A stretch of 64,000 bases of DNA from Lacibacter sp. H375. Lineage in GTDB: Bacteria > Bacteroidota > Bacteroidia > Chitinophagales > Chitinophagaceae. Numbering within the stretch: position 1 is the stretch's first letter; each line of letters starts with the position of its first letter. The position numbers and the translations under genes were made by a program. The notes beneath the pieces are model-generated. The model did not search any database, was not told where the DNA came from, and saw only the letters and a list, made by a program, of their open reading frames with translations. Below are positions 43,860 through 52,708 of this stretch, in pieces. The stretch is taken from assembly GCF_037892425.1 (NCBI RefSeq), contig NZ_JBBKTT010000001.1, positions 1 to 64,000 on the forward strand. Direction: 5' to 3'.

Positions 43860-44951
43860 CTATTTAGGTGCACGCTTATACAGACGGTAAGCAACAATAG
43901 CAAAAAGAACGTTCGGTATCCATGCCGCAATAATTGGAGGAAGGTTACCCTTAGTGGAGAATACCATCGAGAATTTATCGATCACAATAAAGAAAACGCC
44001 AATGATAAATGCCAATGCAAGGTGAAACCCGCTACCACCCCTTATCTTTCTGCAGGCAAGAATTGCTGCGATCATCGTCATAATGATTACAGAAATAGCA
44101 TATGCATCACGACGGTAACGTTCAAATTCAATTGCATTCACGCCTTCTGAACCACGAATTTTTTCCTGTTTGATAAAGCGGTCCAATGCAGGTGTTTTCA
44201 ACTTGTCTTTCTTAAAATCATCCTCCGAAATATCGGTGGGCAGATAGCCAATCTTTAAATAGTAATTCGTAAGTATTTTCACTTCTTCATGCAGTCCATC
44301 GATCTTGCGCTCAACAGCACTTTCTAATTTCCAATGTTTTTTTGCTGTATCCCAGATAATCGTTTCTGAGCGAAGATTATAATACACCTGATTATTTTTT
44401 ACTTTCTCCAGGAAAAATCCATTTCCGATCTTGGCTGTGGTATCATAGTTGCGCATGCCTGCATATGTGTATGTATCAACACGGAAATGAATGTTATTGA
44501 GATACTGCCGCTGCTGTTTGGCAATATTACCCATATCCACATACTTATTCTCGAAGTTGGTACGGATAACATTGGCAACAGGAATTAAAAAGTGATTAGA
44601 TAAACCGAGCAACAATGCCAGAAAAATACCGCCTACCCAATACGGACGAAGAATCCTGTTTAAACTCATACCCACACTCAGCATGGCCACAATTTCACTA
44701 CGCAATGCCAGTTTTGAAGTAAAGAATACCACGGCAATTAATACAAATACCGGGAACAGCAAGCCGATGATATGTGGAAGGAAACCATAGTAATACTTGG
44801 TAACAATGTCACTAAATCCCAATCCGCTGCGTACAAAGTCTTCGCTCTTTTCACTGGCATCAATAGCTAACGTGATCATCGAAAAGATAACCAGCAGAAA
44901 AAAGAAGGTTTTCAGGAACGATTTTAATATGTACCAATCGAGGGTTTTCAT
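43860..44951 (-). CDS. LptF/LptG family permease
   Basis: 363 residues from ATG 44951 (MKTLDWYILKSFLKTFFFLLVIFSMI), the expected start; a TTG at 44963 is the alternative. Three N-terminal spans, a periplasmic beta-jellyroll domain (about 130-265) and three C-terminal spans (YAISVIIMTMIAAILACRK, HLALAFIIGVFFIVIDKF, PPIIAAWIPNVLFAIVAY). It would be a subunit of the LptB2FG exporter that moves lipopolysaccharide from the inner membrane. The partner gene is not in the window. Confidence 0.9.
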   Translation of the reverse strand: MKTLDWYILKSFLKTFFFLLVIFSMITLAIDASEKSEDFVRSGLGFSDIVTKYYYGFLPHIIGLLFPVFVLIAVVFFTSKLALRSEIVAMLSVGMSLNRILRPYWVGGIFLALLLGLSNHFLIPVANVIRTNFENKYVDMGNIAKQQRQYLNNIHFRVDTYTYAGMRNYDTTAKIGNGFFLEKVKNNQVYYNLRSETIIWDTAKKHWKLESAVERKIDGLHEEVKILTNYYLKIGYLPTDISEDDFKKDKLKTPALDRFIKQEKIRGSEGVNAIEFERYRRDAYAISVIIMTMIAAILACRKIRGGSGFHLALAFIIGVFFIVIDKFSMVFSTKGNLPPIIAAWIPNVLFAIVAYRLYKRAPK

Positions 44952-45143
44952 CAATGGCTGCAAAGTAAGGACAGAAATTGGAAAAGAAACTGTTAGAATT
45001 GCAAACAGGCAGTTTTAAAACCAGTTTGAAAGCGTAAACTGCAAATGAAAACGGCAGCATTGGCGAATTTTACAAATTGATGCTCCCCTTCTTTTGTTAT
45101 TTTTATCTCTGACAATCTGCCGCAAAACCCAAAGTTATCTACC

Positions 45144-46031
45144 ATGATCTCTACTGCTGATATTGAAAAAGTTGAGCGCCTGATACATCTCAGTGAAACT
45201 AACCCGGTTTTGCCCGATGAATTTATTCCCTGGCATATGCAGGAAAAAGATGAGCTACTGCTTCCAAAGGAACTTGTGTCGTTAGAAGGGCATCCTCTAT
45301 ACGATACATTAACTGAAACACAGAAACGGGAACTTGGCAGGCATGAAGTAGTACAGGTCATGTACTCTTACGCATGGGCCGAAGGGTTAGCCTGTTTTAT
45401 TTTCAATAAGCGGTTATTAAAGATTCCACCTGATTCTGTAGAGTATCGATATCTCGTAAAAGAGTTGATTGAAGAATTCCGTCACCAGGATATGTTTGCA
45501 AGAGCCATTCGTTTACTCAACGGCAGAAAAATAAAGTTGTCGAAGTTTCACCAATTTGTTGGTCGGTTTCACAGTCGCTATATGCCGGCCTCTTATCAGT
45601 TTATTTCGGTGCTGGCTGTTGAACTGGTGACCGATATTTATGGAAAGATGATTCGCAAATCGCCGGCAGTTTTTGAACCAATCAGAAAAGTATCAGAACT
45701 ACATCATATAGAAGAAGGCCGTCATATCCACTATACAAAAATGTGGATGAAACACTATACAGACAAAGCTGGATTTTTCAAACGCAGTGCTTTCAGTATT
45801 GTGGTGTTGTTGAATATCTGGTACATGCGTTCCTTGTATGTAACAAAAGAAAACTTTGAAGCAATTGGGATTGATGACCCTGCTGCATATGCAAAAGTTG
45901 CACGCAAACATCTCAAACAAAAATTCGGAACATTTTATCTTGATGAGATCATTGAGTTTGTAAATGAATTTAATGGCTTCAACTTTATTACCAAACCATT
46001 GTGGAGAAGCATTCTTGCTGCCAAAATATGA
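45144..46031 (+). CDS. AurF-type diiron oxygenase
   Basis: 295 residues of the AurF/CmlI non-haem diiron fold. All seven expected ligands can be placed: Glu in AWAEGLACF, ExxH in EEFRHQDMF, Glu in AVELVTDIYG, and the HxxxExxH set in HHIEEGRHIHY. Relatives oxidise arylamines to nitro groups, but the family also has other oxygenases; the substrate here is unknown. It is first of four coupled genes, overlapping the next by ATGA, so it should act on an intermediate or product of the OleA/OleC/OleD-like enzymes. This is inference. Confidence 0.85.
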   Translation: MISTADIEKVERLIHLSETNPVLPDEFIPWHMQEKDELLLPKELVSLEGHPLYDTLTETQKRELGRHEVVQVMYSYAWAEGLACFIFNKRLLKIPPDSVEYRYLVKELIEEFRHQDMFARAIRLLNGRKIKLSKFHQFVGRFHSRYMPASYQFISVLAVELVTDIYGKMIRKSPAVFEPIRKVSELHHIEEGRHIHYTKMWMKHYTDKAGFFKRSAFSIVVLLNIWYMRSLYVTKENFEAIGIDDPAAYAKVARKHLKQKFGTFYLDEIIEFVNEFNGFNFITKPLWRSILAAKI

Positions 46032-47023
46032 AGCGTGTTTTCATTGAACATATTGAATCGTACTTACCCTATGAACGTATTTGTAACGATCAGGTAGAGC
46101 AACGCATACGTATCGGTGGTTTTGATATACAGGCCGGGCTGTTAGAAAAAATGATCGGTAGTGAGATCCGTTATTATGCAAAAGACGACGAGCAGGTGTC
46201 GGACCTGGCAGTTGCTGCTGCAAAAAAGATCATAGAGAAATTTCCAGACCGACCTATTGACCTGTTGATCTTTGCTGCAGCATCAGGCGATTTAATTGAA
46301 CCTGCTACTGTAAATATTGTGCAGCAGAAATTAGGATTAACCTGTCCGGGCTTTGATTTAAAAAACGCCTGCAACAGTGTTACCAATGCCATTGAAATTG
46401 CAAGCGCCTTGTTACTAAACGGCAGTTATAAAAATATTCTTATTGTAAGCGGTGAAAAAACCAGCGACAGTATCAAGTACACCAAAATAGAAAAAGAAAC
46501 CATCAAAGATCATTTTGCAGCTTATTCATTTGGAGATGCAGGTGTTGCCTTGTTATTAACCACCACAACAGAAGATAAGGGTCTCTTTTTTCAGCGCCAC
46601 AAAACATTTGGAGAGCATTGGAATCTTTGCCGTATTGAAGGCGGTGGGTCTATGCATCCGCATGATGCCAGCAAACTCGTTTTCAGTGGCGATACATTTG
46701 GCTTAAAAAATGTGATCTATGAAATTGCTCCACCATTTGTGAAAGATTGTATTCAAGAAGCCGGGCTGTCAGTAAATGATATTGATCTCATCTGTACACA
46801 CCAGGTATCAAAAGATACTTACCGCATGGTTGCAGAAACACTTTCGTACGATGTAAACAAGATCATGCAAACATTTCATCTTTATGGAAACACTGCAGCC
46901 ACGTCTGTTCCTATTGCTTACCAACAGGCATTGCTCGATGGAAGATTACAAAAAGGAAATATTGTGATGCTGTTGGGTATGGCGGCGGGTATTAATATTT
47001 CTGTACAGTTAATGAAAGTGTAG
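46028..47023 (+). CDS. OleA-like ketoacyl synthase III (thiolase fold)
   Basis: 331 residues from ATG 46028 (MKRVFIEHIESYLPYERI), overlapping the diiron gene stop. The catalytic triad is visible: Cys in LKNACNSV, His in CTHQVSKD, Asn in YGNTAATS. Unlike housekeeping FabH it has SGDLIEPATVNIVQQKLG, matching the OleA segment that carries the extra catalytic glutamate (Glu117 in the Xanthomonas enzyme, from memory). OleA joins two long-chain acyl-CoAs to a beta-ketoacid. A role in head-to-head or other lipid condensation is therefore more likely than fatty-acid initiation. Confidence 0.82.
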   Translation: MKRVFIEHIESYLPYERICNDQVEQRIRIGGFDIQAGLLEKMIGSEIRYYAKDDEQVSDLAVAAAKKIIEKFPDRPIDLLIFAAASGDLIEPATVNIVQQKLGLTCPGFDLKNACNSVTNAIEIASALLLNGSYKNILIVSGEKTSDSIKYTKIEKETIKDHFAAYSFGDAGVALLLTTTTEDKGLFFQRHKTFGEHWNLCRIEGGGSMHPHDASKLVFSGDTFGLKNVIYEIAPPFVKDCIQEAGLSVNDIDLICTHQVSKDTYRMVAETLSYDVNKIMQTFHLYGNTAATSVPIAYQQALLDGRLQKGNIVMLLGMAAGINISVQLMKV

Positions 47024-47024
47024 C

Positions 47025-48557
47025 ATGTTGTATCAATCACCTTTTTTACAACTGCTGCAACAATTGCCACCAGATTATGCGGTGTGTATTTACGACAATA
47101 AAACACTAACCGTAGCAGCATTAATTGAGCAAAGTAAAAACCTTGCAGCTAATCTCTCAGCAAAAGGAATAAAGAAAGGTGATCATGTGTTGCTTGCCTG
47201 CGATGTAGGTATTGAGTTCCTTATTTTATTTATGGCGCTTATTCACCTGCGAACAAAAACTGCATTGGTCGATCCGCATATGGGCAACCAGCGGTATGCA
47301 TCAAAACTTCAACAGTTTCAACCCAAATGGGCTTTTATCGACAGCAGGTTATTGTTGTTGCAGGAGCATCCTCTGATCAGGTTTATCTATCGAAGAAAAA
47401 AACCTGCTGCGTTTTATATTCCTTACTCAAACAAGTACACTGTATTTGCAACAGGCATGTGGTTGCCCATAATACAAAAGCATCATCGTTTAAAATTCAC
47501 AGCAAATACAACAACAGATTTTATGCCATCGCAGGAAGATGATGAACTACTTGTTGTTTATACATCCGGCACATTAGCCGAACCCAAAGCTGTTGTGCAT
47601 ACCATGAACAGTTTGTATGAAAGTCTGAAAGCTGTTGCTTCTTTGTTTGAACAAAACAAACATGCTTCAATGGTTACTCATTTACCACAGTTTGCATTGA
47701 TTGGCATGATGACTGGTTACAAAACTTTCTTCTGGAAAGAAACTACTCCACCCGATCAACGTATTACATTCATCAAACAACATCATATCACGACCTTGTT
47801 TGGACCACCTGCTGAATATAGAGATTTGATGAATTATTGCAAACAAACCAATCAGGCCTTTCCCGAAAGTTTGAAAAATCTTATTCTTGGTTCTGCACCG
47901 GTGTTGAAATCATTACTGGTTGAGTTGAGGCAATTCAGCAAAGGAAAAATTACCTGCTTGTATGGAATGACCGAGCACCTGGTTGTTGCAAGCATAGATG
48001 GGGATGAAAAAATAAATTATGATGGAAGAGGTGATGTGCTTGGAAAGCCATTGGACACGATGCAATATAAATTTGCTGATGATGGTGAATTACTCATTCA
48101 TTCACCTCTTTTATTTAAACGCTATTTTCATTTACAGGAAGCAGATGAATTTCATGCAACTGGCGATTTAGTTGAAACAGATGCTAAAGGAAGATTGATC
48201 ATGAAAGGAAGAAAAAAGAATATGATCATCAGGGCAAATAAAAATATTTACCCCGGTTTGTATGAAACAACCATTGCGCAGATCAAAGGCGTAAAGGATG
48301 TTTGTATGATCGGATTTTATGATGAAGCTATTCATGACGAGCGGGTGATCCTTGTTGTTGATACTGACGGTTCTTTAACAGAAAAAGAGTTGATAAAAGA
48401 ATTAAGAACTGGCAAACATGCAATTGATTCCGATGCATTGCCCGATCATATTATTTTCCAGTCAATACCAAAATCAGGTCGCCAACAGAAAACAGATCAG
48501 CAAACATTACTTGAACAAATAAAACAACAACTGCCATTACTTACGACATCATCATAA
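47025..48557 (+). CDS. AMP-forming synthetase, OleC-like
   Basis: 510 residues, one base after the previous stop codon. ANL-superfamily motifs: VVYTSGTLAEPKAVVHT (A3, about 178-194), YGMTEH (A5), TGDLVETDAKGRLIMKGRKKN (A7/A8) and a C-terminal lid ending SIPKSGRQQKTD with the A10 lysine. The LPQFALIGMMTG segment resembles the PPFALFDPALG-type loop of OleC beta-lactone synthetases. If so it would turn a beta-hydroxyacid into a beta-lactone. An ordinary acyl-AMP or acyl-CoA ligase is the alternative. Confidence 0.78.
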   Translation: MLYQSPFLQLLQQLPPDYAVCIYDNKTLTVAALIEQSKNLAANLSAKGIKKGDHVLLACDVGIEFLILFMALIHLRTKTALVDPHMGNQRYASKLQQFQPKWAFIDSRLLLLQEHPLIRFIYRRKKPAAFYIPYSNKYTVFATGMWLPIIQKHHRLKFTANTTTDFMPSQEDDELLVVYTSGTLAEPKAVVHTMNSLYESLKAVASLFEQNKHASMVTHLPQFALIGMMTGYKTFFWKETTPPDQRITFIKQHHITTLFGPPAEYRDLMNYCKQTNQAFPESLKNLILGSAPVLKSLLVELRQFSKGKITCLYGMTEHLVVASIDGDEKINYDGRGDVLGKPLDTMQYKFADDGELLIHSPLLFKRYFHLQEADEFHATGDLVETDAKGRLIMKGRKKNMIIRANKNIYPGLYETTIAQIKGVKDVCMIGFYDEAIHDERVILVVDTDGSLTEKELIKELRTGKHAIDSDALPDHIIFQSIPKSGRQQKTDQQTLLEQIKQQLPLLTTSS

Positions 48558-49528
48558 CCGGAGCAACCGGCTTTATTGGCGCAGCCTATACCCGTTACTT
48601 CTCAGCATTGGGTTATAAAGTGTTGGCATTGGCAAGAAGTAAAGAACCTCCTGTAAACTTGCTTCAATACGCCGGCTATCAATCGGTGGATATTGCCGAA
48701 GCTGTTCCAAAATTAGAAGCGGCTGTTTGCATTCACTGTGCAGGGTTGGCATCCGATAAAGAATCACATAATAATTTGATTCGTGTAAATACAGACGGCA
48801 CCAAAAATGTATTCAGCAATATTAAAGCCGGGCATTTTATTTATATCTCGTCTGCATCTGTTTATCCGCCCAATGGATTACTGCACAAAGAAGATGAACT
48901 GATTGATGAAAATGAATTATCGGCTTATGGCTATTCAAAATTAAAAGCAGAACAATGGCTGCAACAACAGGCTTCAGATGGATCAAAAATCACCGTCATT
49001 CGACCACGTGCTGTATATGGTGCCGGTGATAGAATACTGATGCCACGTATTCTACGACTGAAAAAAGGACCTTTTCTTGTAACGCCTGCCAAATTAGATT
49101 ATACCATTTCACTTACGAATATTGAAAATTTATTACTGGCTACTAAGGCGATCATACAATCAGAAAAGGAATATGAATACGAAGTTTACAATGTCACAGA
49201 TGATCCTACCCATCAATTTGGAGAAGTGATTGAACGCATTTGGGAAATACTGGCAACAGAAAAGAATATATCTGTGAAAGTGCCGCAGCCGGTTTTAGAG
49301 TTTGCAGCAAAGTTGTTACCTCTCTCCGATCTCAATGCAAATACGTTGAAGTATTACCTCTGCCACCATCAACTGTTGAATGAAAAAGTAAAATCAACAT
49401 TTGGTATTCAGCTGCCACATAATTTCAATAACTATATTCCTGTATTGGAAAAATGGATCAACTCAACTCCATTAGCTGATCTGCAAAAAGGTGCTGCTGA
49501 TCTCCCTTGGAGAAAAGAAACCTTATAA
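48536..49528 (+). CDS. NAD(P)-dependent reductase, OleD-like, with non-canonical start
   Basis: Extended SDR protein of about 330 residues. The Rossmann motif YDIIITGATGFIGAAY is encoded at 48542-48589, upstream of the first possible TTG (48608); a stop codon at 48512 and the absence of ATG/GTG/TTG leave ATT at 48536 as the likeliest start. Other motifs: HCAGLASD, YISSASVYP, and the catalytic YGYSK (Tyr-x-x-x-Lys) near residue 124. It overlaps the previous gene by 22 bases. In an Ole-type pathway it would reduce the beta-keto acid. Starting at TTG 48608 would remove the nucleotide-binding glycines and probably inactivate it. Confidence 0.78.
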   Translation: MTYDIIITGATGFIGAAYTRYFSALGYKVLALARSKEPPVNLLQYAGYQSVDIAEAVPKLEAAVCIHCAGLASDKESHNNLIRVNTDGTKNVFSNIKAGHFIYISSASVYPPNGLLHKEDELIDENELSAYGYSKLKAEQWLQQQASDGSKITVIRPRAVYGAGDRILMPRILRLKKGPFLVTPAKLDYTISLTNIENLLLATKAIIQSEKEYEYEVYNVTDDPTHQFGEVIERIWEILATEKNISVKVPQPVLEFAAKLLPLSDLNANTLKYYLCHHQLLNEKVKSTFGIQLPHNFNNYIPVLEKWINSTPLADLQKGAADLPWRKETL

Positions 49529-50662
49529 CCTCGTCTTCATTACATCCACCATTTCTTTTTTCCAGCTTACAAAATCACCGGCAATGATATGTTCACGTGC
49601 CTGCTTCACCAACCATAAATAGAATGCAAGATTGTGCACACTTGCCAAAGTAAGACCAGTAATTTCTTTTGCTTTAATGAGATGACGCAGGTAAGCTTTG
49701 CTGTAATAATTACTAATGTGGCAATCGATTCCATCATCCAATGGAGAAAAATCTTTTTCCCATTTTTTATTGTCAATATTGATCACGCCTTTACTTGTAA
49801 AGAGCATGGCATTACGTCCGTTACGGGTGGGCATTACACAGTCAAACATATCAACACCTAAAGAAATACATTCTAAAATATTCCACGGCGTGCCAACGCC
49901 CATTAAGTAACGTGGTTTTTGTACCGGCAATTCATCACAACACAATTCAGTGAATTCATACATCATCTCTTCGGGCTCACCCACACTTAAACCACCAATG
50001 GCACAACCTGTAAGATTTGCATTGGCCATAAACTGAGACGATGCTGTACGCAGGTCTTTATAGGTACTGCCTTGTACAATCGGAAAAAGGTTTTGTGTAT
50101 ATCCGTATTTATCGGGTGTGTTATTAAAATGCTTGATACAACGATCTAACCAACGATGTGTTAACTCCATCGACTTTTTTGCATAGTTGTAATCGCTTGG
50201 ATATGGAGGACATTCATCAAACGCCATTACAATATCAGCACCAATGCTTCTTTGAATATCCATTACACTTTCCGGCGTAAACAAATGTCTGCTTCCATCA
50301 ATATGACTTTGAAAAACAACTCCCTCTTCTTTGATCTTACGGGTGCCCGCCAATGAAAATACCTGGTAGCCGCCACTGTCGGTCAAAATCGGTTTATCCC
50401 ATCCATTGAACTTGTGCAAACCACCGGCTGCTTCCAGCACTTCCGTTCCCGGGCGCAGGTATAAATGATAAGTATTCCCGAGGATGATCTCAGCCTTCAC
50501 CTCAGTTTTTAATTGCTCAACCGTGAGCGATTTTACGCTTCCGACTGTTCCCACGGGCATGAAGATGGGTGTTTGAATAGTACCATGATCAGTAGTGATC
50601 TCACCTGCCCTTGCTTTCGATTGTGGATTGGTATGTTGTAATTGAAACTGTAAAGCTGCCAT
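49523..50662 (-). CDS. tgt: tRNA-guanine(34) transglycosylase, zinc site degenerate
   Basis: 379 residues. Inserts queuine precursor into tRNA anticodons. Catalytic blocks ILTDSGGYQVFSL, MAFDECPPYPSDY, IGGLSVGEP and VDMFDCVMPTRNGRNA are intact. Where typical bacterial enzymes have a CxCxxC zinc set before the SRAYLRHL helix, this one reads IDCHISNYYSKAYLRHL, keeping only one cysteine; the later histidine (SVHNL) remains. Related Bacteroidota may share this. It converges with the OleD-like gene, overlapping by six bases. Confidence 0.95.
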   Translation of the reverse strand: MAALQFQLQHTNPQSKARAGEITTDHGTIQTPIFMPVGTVGSVKSLTVEQLKTEVKAEIILGNTYHLYLRPGTEVLEAAGGLHKFNGWDKPILTDSGGYQVFSLAGTRKIKEEGVVFQSHIDGSRHLFTPESVMDIQRSIGADIVMAFDECPPYPSDYNYAKKSMELTHRWLDRCIKHFNNTPDKYGYTQNLFPIVQGSTYKDLRTASSQFMANANLTGCAIGGLSVGEPEEMMYEFTELCCDELPVQKPRYLMGVGTPWNILECISLGVDMFDCVMPTRNGRNAMLFTSKGVINIDNKKWEKDFSPLDDGIDCHISNYYSKAYLRHLIKAKEITGLTLASVHNLAFYLWLVKQAREHIIAGDFVSWKKEMVDVMKTRL

Positions 50663-50821
50663 AAGGGCGCAAAGATAGCCGATAGCTATTAGTCATTAGC
50701 CAAAAGTGGGTTTGAAGAAGATCAAAGCTGCACACTAACGGCTACCAATTATCGGCTTCCACACATCTGAATAACATTCCCTTAGCTGTTTCAACGCAAT
50801 GCAATATTTTCGCAGCTGCTT

Positions 50822-51940
50822 ATGAGTGTGCATTGGCCCGAAATCTTATTTGCTGCTTTCTGTGCAACAGCAGCCATCCAGGTATTTTACTACCTGTACT
50901 TTTTTACCCGTTTGGCATTTTACAAAAAGCCGAAAATGGAAAGCTCTATGCAGCATGCCGTTTCGGTGGTGGTTTGTGCAAGGGATGAAGCGCAAAATCT
51001 TGCTGACAATTTACCCGAAATTCTGCAACAGGAGTACCGTTCAACCTTTGAGGTAATAGCTGTGAACGACAATTCGTTTGACGACAGCAAGTATGTGCTG
51101 GAATACCTGTCGAAACCATTCCGTAACCTTCGCCCAATTGAATTGAAACAAGAGGCAAGATTGATCAATGGGAAAAAATTTCCTTTGTCAATTGGCATTA
51201 AAGAAGCAAAGTATGAATTGCTTTTGCTTACTGATGCTGACTGCAAACCCGCAAGTGGCAAATGGATCGAGTTAATGCAGGGTGCATTCAATAATGGAAA
51301 AGAAATTGCATTGGGTTATGGCGCTTATTATAAAAAACCCGGCTTGCTGAATAAGCTTATTCGTTTCGAAACATTTTTATCGGCACTGCAGTATTTCTCT
51401 TACGCATTAGCAGGCATGCCTTATATGGGTGTGGGTCGTAATCTTGCTTATAAAAAAGAATTATTTTTTCGTAACAAAGGCTTCTCTTCTCACAACCAAT
51501 TACCTGGTGGAGACGATGATCTTTTTATTAACCAGGTAGCAACAAAAAAGAATACGGCTGTTGTGTTAGATGAAGATGCTTTCACTTTATCTGAACCAAA
51601 AACAAGATGGAGCACATGGCGCAGCCAGAAAGCAAGACATTATACAACCAGTAATCATTACAAAGGCATTCATAAGTTTTCACTGGGACTGTTTGCATTT
51701 TCACATTTCCTGTTCTATCCACTGCTTGCCGCATCCATTATTTTCTTTAACTGGTGGATGGCATTGGCAGTGTTTGGTTTCAGGTTACTCGTGCAGGGGA
51801 TCATCTACTACAAGAGCATGAGTAAGCTTAAGGAAAAAGATCTTTTCTGGCTTTATCCCATTCTCGATATCTGGCAATGGTTTTATTATCTTTTATTTGC
51901 AAATAGTTTATTTAAAAAACCAAGAGCCAATTGGAAGTAG
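50822..51940 (+). CDS. Membrane-anchored family 2 glycosyltransferase
   Basis: 372 residues. An N-terminal span (ILFAAFCATAAIQVFYYLYFF) precedes the GT2 domain: VSVVVCARDEAQNL, EVIAVNDNSFDDS, LLLTDADCKPAS (DxD) and QLPGGDDDLFINQVA, followed by the QxxRW-like KTRWSTWRSQKARHY. Two or more C-terminal spans follow. It probably transfers a sugar to a lipid or polysaccharide at the inner membrane; the substrate is unknown. Its stop overlaps the rsmG start. Confidence 0.88.
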   Translation: MSVHWPEILFAAFCATAAIQVFYYLYFFTRLAFYKKPKMESSMQHAVSVVVCARDEAQNLADNLPEILQQEYRSTFEVIAVNDNSFDDSKYVLEYLSKPFRNLRPIELKQEARLINGKKFPLSIGIKEAKYELLLLTDADCKPASGKWIELMQGAFNNGKEIALGYGAYYKKPGLLNKLIRFETFLSALQYFSYALAGMPYMGVGRNLAYKKELFFRNKGFSSHNQLPGGDDDLFINQVATKKNTAVVLDEDAFTLSEPKTRWSTWRSQKARHYTTSNHYKGIHKFSLGLFAFSHFLFYPLLAASIIFFNWWMALAVFGFRLLVQGIIYYKSMSKLKEKDLFWLYPILDIWQWFYYLLFANSLFKKPRANWK

Positions 51941-52578
51941 TACTTAAATATTTTTCTGATTTTACGCCCGCACAGTTGCAGCAATTTCAGCAACTCGAAG
52001 CTGTTTACAAGGAATGGAATGAAAAGATCAATGTGATCTCCCGTAAAGATATCGACAGTCTTTATGAGAAGCATGTGCTTCATTCATTAGCCATTGCTGC
52101 AGTATTCAACTTTCAACCCGGCACACAAATATGCGATCTGGGTACAGGTGGTGGATTCCCCGGTATTCCGTTGGCCATCTTTTTTCCTGAAGTACAATTT
52201 CATTTAACCGACAGCATCAACAAAAAATTAAAAGTGGTGAACGAAGTGGCTTCAGCCATTGGTTTAAAGAATGTAACCACTCAACATACTCGCACCGAGC
52301 AGATCGTTAACCGCAAATTTGATTTTGTTGTGAGCCGTGCCGTTGCTCCGTTAAAAGACCTCTGGCAATGGAGTGTTCCCATTCTTAAAGCAAAAGGACA
52401 AGGCAAACCTGCCACCGCATTTGATGAGCCTTTTTATGGCGGGCTTATTTGTTTGAAAGGAGGCGATCTTGCCGAAGAAGTGAAAGAAAGCGGCCTGTCT
52501 CCCACCGTCTGGCAAATTGACGAACTGTTTACCGAAGATTTTTTCAAGGAAAAGTTTGTGATGGCTGTAAAACGCTGA
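51931..52578 (+). CDS. rsmG: 16S rRNA (guanine(527)-N(7))-methyltransferase
   Basis: 215 residues, the normal length. Methylates G527 in 16S rRNA. Family blocks KEWNEKINVISRKDIDSLYEKHVLHSL, CDLGTGGGFPGIPLAI and DFVVSRAVAPL are present. The only usable start is TTG 51931, inside the last ten bases of the glycosyltransferase gene, implying translational coupling. The C-terminal FKEKFVMAVKR is typical. Confidence 0.95.
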   Translation: MEVVLKYFSDFTPAQLQQFQQLEAVYKEWNEKINVISRKDIDSLYEKHVLHSLAIAAVFNFQPGTQICDLGTGGGFPGIPLAIFFPEVQFHLTDSINKKLKVVNEVASAIGLKNVTTQHTRTEQIVNRKFDFVVSRAVAPLKDLWQWSVPILKAKGQGKPATAFDEPFYGGLICLKGGDLAEEVKESGLSPTVWQIDELFTEDFFKEKFVMAVKR

Positions 52579-52658
52579 TGGTGAAGGATTAAACAACAAA
52601 GCTTGGCTTCTACAGCCACTCTTCAACCCATTTTTACCGTTAAAAACATGAGCTGTAT

Positions 52659-52673
52659 TACCACTTAGTGGTA
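52659..52673. promoter_or_regulatory. TACCACT-T-AGTGGTA dyad before the response regulator gene
   Basis: A perfect 15-base inverted repeat (7-1-7), 35 bases before the start codon at 52709. NarL-type regulators bind pairs of seven-base sites starting TAC, and the gene downstream encodes one, so autoregulation is a reasonable guess. Confidence 0.5.
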
Positions 52674-52708
52674 TTTCTTATGTTGCACGAAAGATTCAAC
52701 TTTGCAGT

